NCBI RefSeq assembly: GCF_009498455.1
Contig: NZ_CP045644.1
Location: 1,953,001 to 2,017,000, forward strand
Direction of reading: 5' to 3'
Length of the DNA: 64,000 nucleotides
Origin: Variovorax paradoxus
GTDB taxonomy: Bacteria > Pseudomonadota > Gammaproteobacteria > Burkholderiales > Burkholderiaceae_C
The first letter of the stretch is position 1; each line of letters starts with the position of its first letter. Under the pieces are notes generated by a model. It saw only the letters and a list, made by a program, of their open reading frames with translations, made no database searches and was not told the DNA's origin. Shown one piece after another: positions 35,677 through 44,981 of this stretch. The translations under genes and the position numbers were made by a program.

Positions 35677-37041
35677 ATGAGCGGCAGCATCCAGCAGACC
35701 GGGAAGGTGCGCAAGGCACCCGAGAACTTTCTCGATGCGCAGGGCGTGCGTGCCGTCTTCGCCGAAGCCGGCAAGGGGCGGCGCGACTTCATTCGCAACG
35801 CGTTCGCAGCGGCCGTTGCAGGCACCGCAGCGACATCGTCCGCGCTCGCGCAATCGCGCACTGCGGTGGGCGATGGCGACCCCGCCATCTTGAATCTGCC
35901 CGCGCACAGCACGGGCCTCGGCCAGCCGGTGGTCACCGACGGCTACGGCAAGCCTTCCAGATACGAAGCCAATGTGCAGCGTCGCCAGAGCCCGGGGCTC
36001 ACGCCGACCGCGCAGGCCTCGGTGTCGTTCGCGCCGCTGCAGTCGCTGTTCGGCATCGTCACGCCCAGCGGCCTGCACTTCGAGCGGCACCACCAGGGCT
36101 GGTGGGACATCGATCCGTCGAAGCACCGGCTCATGGTCAACGGCCTCGTGAAGACGCCGAAGGTCTTCACGCTCGACGAGCTGATGCGGCTGCCGTCGGT
36201 GTCGCGCTTTCACTTCATCGAGTGCGGCGCCAACACCGGCATGGAGTGGGGCAACGTCGCGGTGCCGACGGCCCAGTACACGCACGGCATGCTGTCGTGC
36301 AGCGAGTTCACCGGCGTGCCGCTGATCACGCTGCTCGAGATGGCGGGCGCCGACCTCAAGGGCGAGCGCTTCGTGCTCGCCGAGGGCGCCGACGGTTCGT
36401 CCATGACGCGCACCATTCCCATGAGCCTCATCCGCTCCGGCGAGGTGCTCGTGGCCTACGGCCAGAACGGCGAGATGCTGCGGCCCGAGCAGGGCTACCC
36501 GCTGCGGCTCGTGGTGCCGGGCGTGCAGGGCGTGAGCTGGGTCAAGTACCTGCGCCGCATCGAACTCGGCGACCAGCCCTACGGTGCCAAGGACGAGACC
36601 GTGCACTACGTCGACCTCATGCCCGACGGCCAGCACCGCCAGTACACCAGCATCCAGGAATGCAAGAGCGTCGTGACCACGCCCTCGGGCGGCCAGATGC
36701 TGCTCGACAAGGGCTTCTACAACATCACCGGCCTCGCGTGGTCGGGCCGCGGCCAGGTGAAGCGTGTGGACGTGAGCGTGGACGGCGGGCGCAACTGGCG
36801 CACCGCGCGGCTCGAATCGCCCGTGCTCTCGAAGTGCCTCACGCGCTTCAACATCGACTGGGTGTGGGACGGCACGCCCGCCATCATCCAGAGCCGCGCC
36901 ATGGACGACACCGGCTACGTGCAGCCCAGCTACAAGCAGCTGCGCGCGGTGCGCGGCACGCGTTCGATCTATCACAACAACGCCATCCAGTCGTGGCAGG
37001 TGCAGGCGAACGGGGAGGTGGCGAATGTCCAGCTTTCCTAG
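35677..37041 (+). CDS. soxC: Sulfane dehydrogenase molybdenum subunit SoxC
   Basis: About 454 residues. Twin-arginine-like leader (GKGRRDFIRNAF) for export of a folded molybdoenzyme. The sulfite-oxidase fold shows the Mo-ligand Cys183 in HFIECGANTG and a C-terminal dimerisation domain. With SoxD it removes six electrons from SoxY-bound sulfane sulfur, allowing full oxidation to sulfate without sulfur globules. Confidence 0.95.
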   Translation: MSGSIQQTGKVRKAPENFLDAQGVRAVFAEAGKGRRDFIRNAFAAAVAGTAATSSALAQSRTAVGDGDPAILNLPAHSTGLGQPVVTDGYGKPSRYEANVQRRQSPGLTPTAQASVSFAPLQSLFGIVTPSGLHFERHHQGWWDIDPSKHRLMVNGLVKTPKVFTLDELMRLPSVSRFHFIECGANTGMEWGNVAVPTAQYTHGMLSCSEFTGVPLITLLEMAGADLKGERFVLAEGADGSSMTRTIPMSLIRSGEVLVAYGQNGEMLRPEQGYPLRLVVPGVQGVSWVKYLRRIELGDQPYGAKDETVHYVDLMPDGQHRQYTSIQECKSVVTTPSGGQMLLDKGFYNITGLAWSGRGQVKRVDVSVDGGRNWRTARLESPVLSKCLTRFNIDWVWDGTPAIIQSRAMDDTGYVQPSYKQLRAVRGTRSIYHNNAIQSWQVQANGEVANVQLS

Positions 37042-38077
37042 TCGCGCGCTGCTCGTTCTTGCGCTCGCCTGCAGTGTCGGCGCTGCGGCCTGGGCACAGC
37101 CCAAGACGGCAGGCTACGCAGGCATCGGCCGCGACGCCACGCCCAAGGAAGTGGCCGCGTGGGACATCGACGTGCGCCCCGACTTCAAGGGCCTGCCGCC
37201 CGGCTCGGGTTCCGTCACGCGCGGGCAGGATGTGTGGGAAGGCAAGTGCGCCTCGTGCCACGGCGTGTTCGGCGAATCGAACCAGGTGTTCAGCCCGATC
37301 GTCGGCGGCACCACGGCCGAAGACATCAAGAGCGGCCACGTCGCACGCCTGAAAGACTCGGCCTTCCCGGGCCGCACCACGCTGATGAAGGTCACGAGCC
37401 TGTCGACCGTGTGGGACTACGTGTACCGCGCCATGCCGTGGAACCAGCCCAAGTCGCTCTCGCCCGACGATGTGTACGCCGTCACCGCCTACATGCTGAA
37501 CCTCGGCGGCATCGTGCCCGACGACTTCACGCTGTCCGACAAGAACATCCGCGAAGTGCAGGCCCGCATGCCCAACCGCAACGGCGGCACCACCGCGCAC
37601 GCGATGTGGCCTGGCGCCGAGCTGGGCCGCGCGACGAAGCCCGATGTGTCGGCCGTGGCCTGCATGCGCGACTGCGTGCCGGCGGCGTCGTCCGTCGCGC
37701 AGCTGCCGCCGCATGCGCGCGGCAGCCACGGCAACCTCGCCGACCAGAACCGGCTGGTGGGGGCGCAGCGCGGCATCGCCACCGCCGCACCCGCTGCCGT
37801 GAAGACCACCGCACCCGCTGTAGCAGCACCGAAAGTGCCCGTGGCGCTGCTCGAGAAGAACAGCTGCACCGCCTGCCACGGCATGACGCAGAAGCTCGTC
37901 GGCCCCGCCTTCTCGGACATCGCGAAAAAGTACCCCGGCCAGACCGACCACCTGCTGCAGAAGATCAAGGCGGGCAGCACCGGTGTCTGGGGGGCGATCC
38001 CGATGCCGCCGCAGACCCTCGGCGACGATGATGCCAAGGCCATCGCCCGCTGGCTCGCCGACAGCACCGGACCATGA
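37025..38077 (+). CDS. soxD: Diheme cytochrome subunit SoxD
   Basis: About 350 residues, overlapping soxC by 17 bp. Signal peptide ending at AAAWAQ. Two heme sites: CASCH in the first domain and CTACH in the last 80 residues, separated by an Ala/Pro linker (AAPAAVKTTAPAVAAPKVP). The C-terminal domain is paralogous to the cytochrome at 35340. Electron-transfer partner of SoxC. Confidence 0.94.
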   Translation: MSSFPSRALLVLALACSVGAAAWAQPKTAGYAGIGRDATPKEVAAWDIDVRPDFKGLPPGSGSVTRGQDVWEGKCASCHGVFGESNQVFSPIVGGTTAEDIKSGHVARLKDSAFPGRTTLMKVTSLSTVWDYVYRAMPWNQPKSLSPDDVYAVTAYMLNLGGIVPDDFTLSDKNIREVQARMPNRNGGTTAHAMWPGAELGRATKPDVSAVACMRDCVPAASSVAQLPPHARGSHGNLADQNRLVGAQRGIATAAPAAVKTTAPAVAAPKVPVALLEKNSCTACHGMTQKLVGPAFSDIAKKYPGQTDHLLQKIKAGSTGVWGAIPMPPQTLGDDDAKAIARWLADSTGP

Positions 38078-38096
38078 TTCGACAGGAGACAACCCC

Positions 38097-38555
38097 ATGA
38101 AAAACCGCAGACAGATGCTCACGCAGTCCGCCGCCCTCGCGGGCCTGGCGGCCACCGCCGGCTGGCTCCCCGCCACCGCGTTCGCGTACTCCAAAGACGC
38201 CTTCGACGCCAAGAGCGTGGCCGACGCGCTCAAGGCCGTCGGTGTCACCGGCGCGCCCACCGAGAGCAAGGACGTCACCATCACCGGCCCCGACATCGCC
38301 GAGAACGGCGCCGTGGTGCCGCTCAGCGTGGCCACCGCCTTGCCCGGCGTGAAGCAGCTCATGCTGCTGGTCGAGAAGAACCCGAACGCCGTGGTCGCGA
38401 TCTTCAACACCTCGGAGTTCGTCGAGTCGAACTTCACCACGCGCGCCAAGCTGGGCCAGTCGTCCGACGTGTACGCGATCGCGGTCATGAACGACGGCAA
38501 GGCGCTCTTCGCCAAGAAGGAAGTCAAGGTCACGCTCGGCGGCTGCGGCGGCTGA
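38097..38555 (+). CDS. soxY: Sulfur carrier protein SoxY
   Basis: About 152 residues. Exported via a leader beginning MKNRRQML. The flexible C-terminus ends in GGCGG, whose Cys carries the sulfur intermediates covalently. Partner SoxZ follows after 46 bp. GACAGGAGAC provides the ribosome site. Confidence 0.96.
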   Translation: MKNRRQMLTQSAALAGLAATAGWLPATAFAYSKDAFDAKSVADALKAVGVTGAPTESKDVTITGPDIAENGAVVPLSVATALPGVKQLMLLVEKNPNAVVAIFNTSEFVESNFTTRAKLGQSSDVYAIAVMNDGKALFAKKEVKVTLGGCGG

Positions 38556-38601
38556 GCGACGGCTTCACACACAAGAACACGACGAGAAGAAGGAGACCAC
38601 C

Positions 38602-38913
38602 ATGGCAGATCCCATGCGCATCCGCGCCCAGGCCGCGGGCGACAAGACGACCGTGCGCATCCTCATGGCGCACGAAATGGAAACCGGCCAGCGCAAGGAC
38701 GCCGCCGGCAAGACGATTCCCGCCTGGTTCATCCAGGAGGTCACGGCCTCGCTCAACGGCAAGACCGTGCTCACGGCCGACTGGGGCCCGGCGGTGTCGA
38801 AGAACCCCTTCATGCAGTTCACGCTGAAGGGCGCGAAGGCCGGCGACAAGATCGCCGTGACCTGGAAGGACAACCGCGGCGACACCCGCACCGACGAAGC
38901 CACCGTCAGCTGA
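38602..38913 (+). CDS. soxZ: SoxZ, partner of sulfur carrier SoxY
   Basis: 103 residues, no signal peptide; exported together with SoxY in the known systems. Has the SoxZ pattern PMRIRAQAAGDKTTVRILMA and an immunoglobulin-like fold ending ITWKDN-type (VTWKDNRGDTRTDEA). Clear GAAGGAGA ribosome site. Confidence 0.96.
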   Translation: MADPMRIRAQAAGDKTTVRILMAHEMETGQRKDAAGKTIPAWFIQEVTASLNGKTVLTADWGPAVSKNPFMQFTLKGAKAGDKIAVTWKDNRGDTRTDEATVS

Positions 38914-38981
38914 CGCTTCCTCCTCCACGCGGGCGATCGCTCACGTGTTGTTGTGTTCCCCACGAGAAAAAAGGCGGCCCC

Positions 38982-39785
38982 ATGAGGACAACCACATGCC
39001 TGAGCCTGCTGGTGCTGGCCGGCAGCATCGCGCTGCCCGCCGCGGCGCAGAAGACCACGGCCGAAGGCATCGCCGAGTACCGCGCGCTGCTGCAGGACGG
39101 CAACCCCGCCGAACTGTTCGAGGCCAAGGGCGAAGACCTCTGGAAACAGAAGCGCGGCCCCAAGGCTGCGTCGATGGAGAAGTGCGACCTCGGCAAGGGC
39201 CCGGGCGTGGTGAAGGGCGCGTTCGCCGAACTGCCGCGCTACTTTCCCGACACCGGCCGCGTGCAGGACATGGAGTCGCGCCTGCTCACCTGCATGGAAA
39301 CCTTGCAGGGCTTCGACGCCGCCGCCATCGCCAAGACGCCGTTCGGCCAGGGCGAGCAGAAGAACCTCGAAGGGCTGGTGGCGTGGATCTCGGCCGAATC
39401 GAAAGGCCTGCCGCTGAACCTGCCGCAGTCGCATGCCAGCGAACGCCGCGCGTACGAAGTGGGCAAGCGCCTGTTCTTCCTGCGCGCCGGCCCGCACGAC
39501 TTTGCCTGCGCCACCTGCCACGGCGCCGACGGCAAGCGCATTCGCCTGCAAGACCTGCCCAACCTCACGAAGAACCCCGGCGCCGGTGAAGGCTTCGGTG
39601 CCTGGCCGGCCTACCGCGTGTCGTCGGGCGAGCTGTGGGGCATGCAGCGCCGGCTCAACGACTGCTTCCGCCAGCAGCGCTTTCCGTACCCGGGCTACGC
39701 CAGCGACGTGACCGTGGCACTGGCCGTGTACATGGGCGTCAACGGCAAGGGCGGCAAGACCACCGCGCCCGGCATCAAGCGCTGA
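38982..39785 (+). CDS. soxA: SoxA, cytochrome subunit of the SoxXA initiating enzyme (single CxxCH type)
   Basis: About 267 residues, signal peptide ending at PAAAQ. Only one heme site is present, CATCH in the C-terminal domain; the N-terminal domain keeps two lone Cys (KCDLG and LLTCMETL) where diheme SoxA has a second heme, so this is the monoheme form. The active-site Cys that receives a persulfide lies in LNDCFRQQRFPYP. With SoxX it links thiosulfate to SoxY. Confidence 0.93.
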   Translation: MRTTTCLSLLVLAGSIALPAAAQKTTAEGIAEYRALLQDGNPAELFEAKGEDLWKQKRGPKAASMEKCDLGKGPGVVKGAFAELPRYFPDTGRVQDMESRLLTCMETLQGFDAAAIAKTPFGQGEQKNLEGLVAWISAESKGLPLNLPQSHASERRAYEVGKRLFFLRAGPHDFACATCHGADGKRIRLQDLPNLTKNPGAGEGFGAWPAYRVSSGELWGMQRRLNDCFRQQRFPYPGYASDVTVALAVYMGVNGKGGKTTAPGIKR

Positions 39786-39797
39786 AGGAGCCACGCC

Positions 39798-40451
39798 ATG
39801 AAGTCTGATCATTTCGTCGGCCTGGCCGCCGTGGCCTGCGCGCTCACCGTGTTCGGTTGCGCGTCGGTCGACAGCGCCGCCGAACTCGACAAGCTCACCG
39901 CCGACGCGCTGCAGCGTTCCTTCCGTGACCAGGGCATCGCCAAGGTCGACCGCCTCGTGCAAGACCCGGCCAACCTCGCGTGCAGCGAAGCCGAGGCCAG
40001 CGGCAAGCCGCTGGACGAGCAGCGCACCAAGGAGATCGAGGCCGCCAACATGAAGACCGTGCGCTGGCCTTCTGACGGCAAGTTCGTCGGCGACTGGCGC
40101 GAGGGCGAGAAGATCGCGCAGAACGGCCGCGGCCTCACCTGGACCGACGCGGCCAATGCGGCCAACGGCGGCAATTGCTACAACTGCCACCAGATGTCGA
40201 AGGAAGAAATCTCCTTCGGCACGCTCGGCCCGAGCCTGTACCACTACGGCAAGCTGCGCGGCGTGAGCGACCCGGCGAGCGCTGCTTCCAAGCCCATCGT
40301 CGAATACACCTGGGGCAAGCTGTGGAACGCGCGCGCCTACAACGCCTGCTCGAACATGCCGCGCGTCGGCCACTCCGGCATCCTCAACGAGAAGCAGATC
40401 CGCGACGTGATGGGCTTGCTGCTCGACCCCCAGTCTCCCGTCAACCGCTGA
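39798..40451 (+). CDS. soxX: SoxX, cytochrome subunit of SoxXA
   Basis: About 217 residues, of the longer SoxX type. The N-terminus (ALTVFGCAS) could be a lipobox, though Phe at -2 is atypical. One heme site CYNCH, distal region ending NMPRVGHSGIL with the Met ligand. Starts 12 bp after soxA. Confidence 0.93.
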   Translation: MKSDHFVGLAAVACALTVFGCASVDSAAELDKLTADALQRSFRDQGIAKVDRLVQDPANLACSEAEASGKPLDEQRTKEIEAANMKTVRWPSDGKFVGDWREGEKIAQNGRGLTWTDAANAANGGNCYNCHQMSKEEISFGTLGPSLYHYGKLRGVSDPASAASKPIVEYTWGKLWNARAYNACSNMPRVGHSGILNEKQIRDVMGLLLDPQSPVNR

Positions 40452-40470
40452 GCGTCCGGCTTTCTTCTTC

Positions 40471-42195
40471 ATGAACCTTTCCAAGCGCGAGTTCGTCCAG
40501 ATGCTCGGTGCCGGCGCTGTCGCCGGCCTGGGCCTGGGCCGCCACGGCAGCAGCGTGGCCGCCGGCCTTGACGGCATGTACACCGTGCCGGCCTTCGGCA
40601 ACGTGTCGATGCTGCACATGACCGACTGCCATGCGCAGCTCAAGCCGCTGTACTTCCGCGAGCCGGGCGTCAACATCGGCATCGGCGCCATGCGGGGCAA
40701 GGTGCCGCACCTCGTGGGCGAGCACCTGCTGAAAGCCGCGGGCGTGAAGCCCGGCACGCGCATGGCGCATGCGCTCACCTACCTCGACTTCGACAACGCC
40801 GCGCAGCGCTACGGCAAGGTGGGCGGCTTCGCGCACCTGGCCACGCTGGTCAAGCAGCTCAAGGCCAGCCGCCCCGGCGCGTTGCTGCTCGACGGCGGCG
40901 ACACCTGGCAGGGCTCGGCCACATCGCTGTGGACCGACGCACAGGACATGGTCGACGCCTGCAAGCTGCTCGGCGTCGACGTGATGACCGGGCACTGGGA
41001 GTTCACCTACGGCATGGCGCGGGTGCAGCAGATCATCGAGAAAGACTTTGCGGGCAAGGTCGAGTTCGTCGCGCAGAACGTCAAGACCGCCGACTTCGGC
41101 GACCCGGTGTTCAAGCCCTATGTGATGCGCGAGATCAACGGCGTGCCCTGCGCCATCATCGGCCAGGCCTTCCCCTACACGCCGATCGCCAACCCGCGCT
41201 ACATGGTGGCCGACTGGACCTTCGGCATCCAGGACGACAACCTGCAGCGCGTGGTGAACGAGGCGCGCGGCAAGGGCGCGCAGGTGGTGGTGGTGCTGTC
41301 GCACAACGGCATGGACGTCGACCTCAAGATGGCCAGCCGCGTCACCGGCATCGACGCCATCCTCGGCGGCCACACGCACGACGGCACGCCCATGCCCACG
41401 CTCGTGAGCAACGCGGGCGGCAAGACCATCGTGGTCAACGGCGGCTCCAACGGCAAGTTCCTCGGCGTGATCGACTTCGACGTCAAGGGCAAGAAGGTGA
41501 GCGACTTCCGCTACCGCCTGCTGCCCGTGTTCTCCGACCTGATTCCGGCCGACAAGGAGATGGACGCGCTCATCACCCGCGTGCGCGCGCCCTACGAGGC
41601 CAAGCTTGCGGAAACCCTCGCCCACACCGACGGCGCGCTGTACCGGCGCGGCAACTTCAACGGCACCGGCGACCAGCTGCTGCTCGACGCGCTCATGGAA
41701 GTCCAGGACGCGCCCATCGCCTTCTCGCCCGGTTTCCGCTGGGGCACCTCGCTGCTGCCCGGCCAGGCGATCACGCGCGAGTGGCTCATGGACATGACGG
41801 CCACCACGTACTCGTACGCGACCGTCACGCAGATGACCGGCGAGACGCTGAAGACCGTGCTCGAAGACGTGTGCGACAACCTCTTCAACCCCGACCCGTA
41901 CTACCAGCAGGGCGGCGACATGGTGCGCGTGGGCGGGCTGCAGTACACCTGCGACCCGACGGCCGCCATGGGCCAGCGCATCCAGGACATGCGCCTGGGC
42001 GGCAAGCCCATCGACGCCAGCCGCAGCTACAAGGTCGCGGGCTGGGCGCCCGTGAGCGAAGAGGCGCGCACCGCCGGCAACAAACCGGTGTGGGAAGTCA
42101 TCGAGCCGTGGCTGAAGTCGCGCAAGGTGGTGACCACGCGCCGGCTCGACGAACCCGTGCTGAAGAACATCGCACCGAACCCCGGCCTGGCCTGA
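40471..42195 (+). CDS. soxB: SoxB, sulfate thiol esterase (sulfohydrolase)
   Basis: 574 residues of the 5'-nucleotidase-like dimetal family. Tat-like leader (KREFVQMLGAGAVAGLGLG), metal motifs MTDCHAQLKP, DGGDTWQGS, GHWEFTYG and GGHTHDGTP, which matches SoxB rather than nucleotidases. Releases sulfate from SoxY-bound thiosulfonate. Closes the SoxCDYZAXB series. Confidence 0.96.
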   Translation: MNLSKREFVQMLGAGAVAGLGLGRHGSSVAAGLDGMYTVPAFGNVSMLHMTDCHAQLKPLYFREPGVNIGIGAMRGKVPHLVGEHLLKAAGVKPGTRMAHALTYLDFDNAAQRYGKVGGFAHLATLVKQLKASRPGALLLDGGDTWQGSATSLWTDAQDMVDACKLLGVDVMTGHWEFTYGMARVQQIIEKDFAGKVEFVAQNVKTADFGDPVFKPYVMREINGVPCAIIGQAFPYTPIANPRYMVADWTFGIQDDNLQRVVNEARGKGAQVVVVLSHNGMDVDLKMASRVTGIDAILGGHTHDGTPMPTLVSNAGGKTIVVNGGSNGKFLGVIDFDVKGKKVSDFRYRLLPVFSDLIPADKEMDALITRVRAPYEAKLAETLAHTDGALYRRGNFNGTGDQLLLDALMEVQDAPIAFSPGFRWGTSLLPGQAITREWLMDMTATTYSYATVTQMTGETLKTVLEDVCDNLFNPDPYYQQGGDMVRVGGLQYTCDPTAAMGQRIQDMRLGGKPIDASRSYKVAGWAPVSEEARTAGNKPVWEVIEPWLKSRKVVTTRRLDEPVLKNIAPNPGLA

Positions 42196-42198
42196 ATC

Positions 42199-42222
42199 GA
42201 GCGCCCCGCAGGTGGGGCGCTC
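42199..42222 (+). terminator. Hairpin after soxB
   Basis: GAGCGCCCC / GGGGCGCTC, perfect 9-bp arms with 6-base loop, but no T-run follows. It may stop or attenuate transcription before the YeeE/YedE gene, or stabilise the sox transcript. Confidence 0.5.
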
Positions 42223-42236
42223 CCTAGAATCGGGCC

Positions 42237-43352
42237 ATGTCCATCGCGCAGGTTTCCCTTCTCACCACGCTCGCGCTCGTGGCGGCCTTCGTGCTGTCGG
42301 CCGTGTTCGGCGCCGTCGCGCGCGCCACGCGCTTTTGCACCATGGGCGCGATCAGTGACGTGGTGGCGCTCGGCGACTGGACCCGCGTGAAGCAGTGGGC
42401 CGCAGCCGGCGGCGTCGCGCTCATCGGCTTCTCGGCGCTTGTGTCCGCGGGGCTCGTCGATGCCGACCGCACGCTCTACGCCTCGCACCAGATCCTCTGG
42501 CTCTCGGCGCTGGTCGGCGGCCTGCTGTTCGGCGTCGGCATGGTGCTGTCGTCGGGCTGCGGCAACAAGACGCTGGTGCGCCTGGGCGGTGGCAACCTCA
42601 AGGCGCTGGTGGTGCTCGTGCTCATGGGCGTGTCGGCCTTCGCCACGCTGAAGGGCATCACCGCGGTGCTGCGTGTTGCGACTGTCGATGCGGTGCATGT
42701 GGACCTGGCGGTGAATGCATCGCTGCCTGACGTGCTGGCCGCATCCTTCCAACTCGACGCAGCATCGCTGCGCCTTGCGCTCGGCCTCGTGCTCGGCGGC
42801 GCGCTGCTCGTGTGGGCCGCGTGGGGCCGCGAGACGCGCGACGTGCGCAGCCTTGTCGGCGGCATGCTGATCGGCGCATTGGTCGTCGGTGCGTGGTGGC
42901 TCAGCGGCCACTGGGCGGTGGTCGAGGAGCATCCGCTCACGCTTGAGCACGTGTTCCTCGCCACCAACTCCGGCCGCGCCGAAGCGCTGAGCTTCGTCAC
43001 GCCGGTGGCCTACGCGCTCGACTGGCTCATGTTCTACAGCGACGTCAACAAGCGGCTCACGCTCGGCATCGTGTCGGTCGCGGGCGTGGTGGCGGGTGCC
43101 GCACTGCATGCGCTGTGGTCGCGCGAATTCCGCTGGGAAGGTTTCACGAACACCGGCGACCTCGCGCACCACGCGACGGGCGCCGTGCTCATGGGCATCG
43201 GCGGCGTCACGGCCATGGGCTGCACCATCGGGCAGGGCCTGAGTGCGTTGTCGACGCTGAGCATCGCGAGCGTGCCGGCGATCGCGGGCATCGTGGCCGG
43301 TGCAGTGGTCAGCCTGAAGTACCAGGCGTGGCAGCTCGAGCGGAGTGCTTGA
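42237..43352 (+). CDS. YeeE/YedE-family membrane transporter (thiosulfate/sulfur compound uptake)
   Basis: 371 residues, about nine or ten membrane segments. The family Cys motifs are present: RFCTMGA, SSGCGNKTLVRLGGGN and GCTIGQGLS, corresponding to the Cys that relay thiosulfate in TsuA. Its place behind soxB suggests a role in moving sulfur compounds across the inner membrane. No TsuB/TusA-like partner gene is adjacent. Confidence 0.85.
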   Translation: MSIAQVSLLTTLALVAAFVLSAVFGAVARATRFCTMGAISDVVALGDWTRVKQWAAAGGVALIGFSALVSAGLVDADRTLYASHQILWLSALVGGLLFGVGMVLSSGCGNKTLVRLGGGNLKALVVLVLMGVSAFATLKGITAVLRVATVDAVHVDLAVNASLPDVLAASFQLDAASLRLALGLVLGGALLVWAAWGRETRDVRSLVGGMLIGALVVGAWWLSGHWAVVEEHPLTLEHVFLATNSGRAEALSFVTPVAYALDWLMFYSDVNKRLTLGIVSVAGVVAGAALHALWSREFRWEGFTNTGDLAHHATGAVLMGIGGVTAMGCTIGQGLSALSTLSIASVPAIAGIVAGAVVSLKYQAWQLERSA

Positions 43353-43444
43353 CGCACGCCAAGTTGCCCCCATCTCTTGTCTTGTTCCGGCACGCCCGAC
43401 CCGGAACCCTGTGTGCAAAGCGCGGGCAACCACTGGAGAAATAG

Positions 43445-43948
43445 ATGACTCACCACGACACTGCAATCCTGGCCGGCGGCTGCTTCTGGGGGATGCAGGA
43501 TCTCATCCGCAAGATGCCGGGCGTGGTTTCTACCCGGGTCGGGTACAGCGGCGGCGATGTACCCAACGCCACGTACCGCAACCACGGCACCCACGCGGAA
43601 GCCATTGAAGTCGTGTTCGACCCCGCGGTCCTGAGCTATCGGAAATTGCTGGAATTCTTCTTCCAGATCCATGACCCCACGACCCCCAACCGCCAGGGCA
43701 ATGACCGGGGCGCCTCCTACCGCTCTGGCATCTACTACACCTCGCCCGAACAGTTGCAGGTGGCGCAGGACACCATCGCCGACGTGAATGCCTCGGGGCT
43801 GTGGCCGGGCACGGTGACGAGCGAAGTCAAGGCGGCGGGCCCCTTCTGGCAGGCCGAGCCGGAACACCAGGACTACCTGGAGCATTACCCGGGCGGCTAT
43901 ACCTGCCACTTCGCACGTCCCGACTGGCGCCTGCCGGGATCGGCATAA
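43445..43948 (+). CDS. msrA: Peptide methionine-S-sulfoxide reductase
   Basis: About 167 residues, cytosolic. Catalytic Cys13 in GGCFWGM, then [20 protein letters not shown] and the YTCH segment with the resolving Cys near the end. Repairs oxidised methionine. Followed by two other stress-type genes on the same strand after a 196-bp gap in which I see nothing else. Confidence 0.95.
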   Translation: MTHHDTAILAGGCFWGMQDLIRKMPGVVSTRVGYSGGDVPNATYRNHGTHAEAIEVVFDPAVLSYRKLLEFFFQIHDPTTPNRQGNDRGASYRSGIYYTSPEQLQVAQDTIADVNASGLWPGTVTSEVKAAGPFWQAEPEHQDYLEHYPGGYTCHFARPDWRLPGSA

Positions 43949-44144
43949 GCAGCACCCGCTGACATCGACAGCCCGTAGAGGGCGGCCCCCGCGTGGGCGC
44001 GCGGCAGCCCGGTCTGCGCGCTGCCGGTGTAACCCTTTGGATGTCTGGACCGAACTCAGTAGGTGTGTGCCATCCGCACCGACCGGCTGACGGTCGTTCG
44101 GGCTTTGACGCTCCCCCAAGATCCAGCGACTCAAGGAGCATTCC

Positions 44145-44510
44145 GTGCAGACTGATTTCGACCCTCGTCAGCCCGGCATCCTCGGCCAGGCGGCGCCGGA
44201 ACTGGGCGTGACCCAATGGGTCGATGCCGCAGGCCAGCCGCTTTCGCATTTCGGTCTGTCGCACATGCCCGGCGCGTTCAAGCTGTTGTTTTGTTTTCAG
44301 GATGCCTGCCCCGGCTGCCACAGCGCGGGCTTTCCCAGCCTGATCAAGCTGGTGGAGGGCCTGCGCGGTTCGCGCATGGTGAGCTTTGCCGCTGTCCAGA
44401 CCGCGTTTGAAGACTTCGAACACAACAGCTACGAGCGCATCGACCGGGCACGTGCCGTCATTTCCGACGCGACCGTCATTCGACCGACATCTCCAACGGA
44501 GTCCCCATGA
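44145..44510 (+). CDS. Shortened thioredoxin-fold (peroxiredoxin-like) protein
   Basis: 121 residues from a GTG start with AAGGAG nearby. Keeps the first half of a thioredoxin fold with redox site FQDACPGCHSAGFP and FAAVQTAFEDFE, but lacks the second half with the cis-Pro. The tail (ATVIRPTSPTESP) does not look like fold sequence, and related proteins as I recall them run about 60-70 residues longer. So it may be a remnant left by a deletion that joined it to the cupin gene (ATGA overlap). Confidence 0.65.
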   Translation: MQTDFDPRQPGILGQAAPELGVTQWVDAAGQPLSHFGLSHMPGAFKLLFCFQDACPGCHSAGFPSLIKLVEGLRGSRMVSFAAVQTAFEDFEHNSYERIDRARAVISDATVIRPTSPTESP

Positions 44511-44845
44511 ATCTGCTGCACCTGACAGACGAGGTCACCATCGAATTCCTGAGCCATCAGGCCGGGTCCACCGTCTCTCGCATCGATTTCGATCCCCATG
44601 CGGCAGCAGCGGTCCACGCGCACGCACAAGAGGAAATCAACTACGCGTTGCAGGGACGCTTCGAGGTGAAGAACGGGGCAGAGACGTTGGTCATTGAAAC
44701 GGGCCAGGCGGTGCATATTGCGCCGAATGTCGCCCACAACATTACCAATCTGGGCGAAACAGCCGGATCGGTGCTGAGCTTCTGGGCGCCCGGCCGCCAG
44801 GATCTGGTGGACTTCGCTCAGAAGAAGAACGCTGGCAGCGATTGA
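44507..44845 (+). CDS. Small cupin-domain protein
   Basis: 112 residues forming one cupin barrel. Motif 1 reads DPHAAAAVHAHAQEEINYALQG and motif 2 HIAPNVAHNITN, with the His/Glu metal ligands in place. Often such proteins bind metal and act as dioxygenases or sensors, but no substrate can be assigned. Start overlaps the preceding stop. Confidence 0.82.
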   Translation: MNLLHLTDEVTIEFLSHQAGSTVSRIDFDPHAAAAVHAHAQEEINYALQGRFEVKNGAETLVIETGQAVHIAPNVAHNITNLGETAGSVLSFWAPGRQDLVDFAQKKNAGSD

Positions 44846-44981
44846 CGTGGTCGAACCACGTGCGCCCACACGGCTGGCCGTGAGACAGCGGCGCGCCGCC
44901 CGCGCCGCCCGCGCCGGCTACGTCCTCAGCCGGCGTGGCGACGGGCGCTGGATGGCGCACTGAGCCTCTCGCCCGCCCGAA

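Noticed and set aside
44848..44964. GTG-started 38-codon frame after the cupin gene, ending in GYVLSRRGDGRWMAH
   Set aside because: Arg/Ala-rich as expected from GC-rich non-coding DNA, no clear ribosome site, and no family known to me. Could be real, but the sequence alone does not support it.
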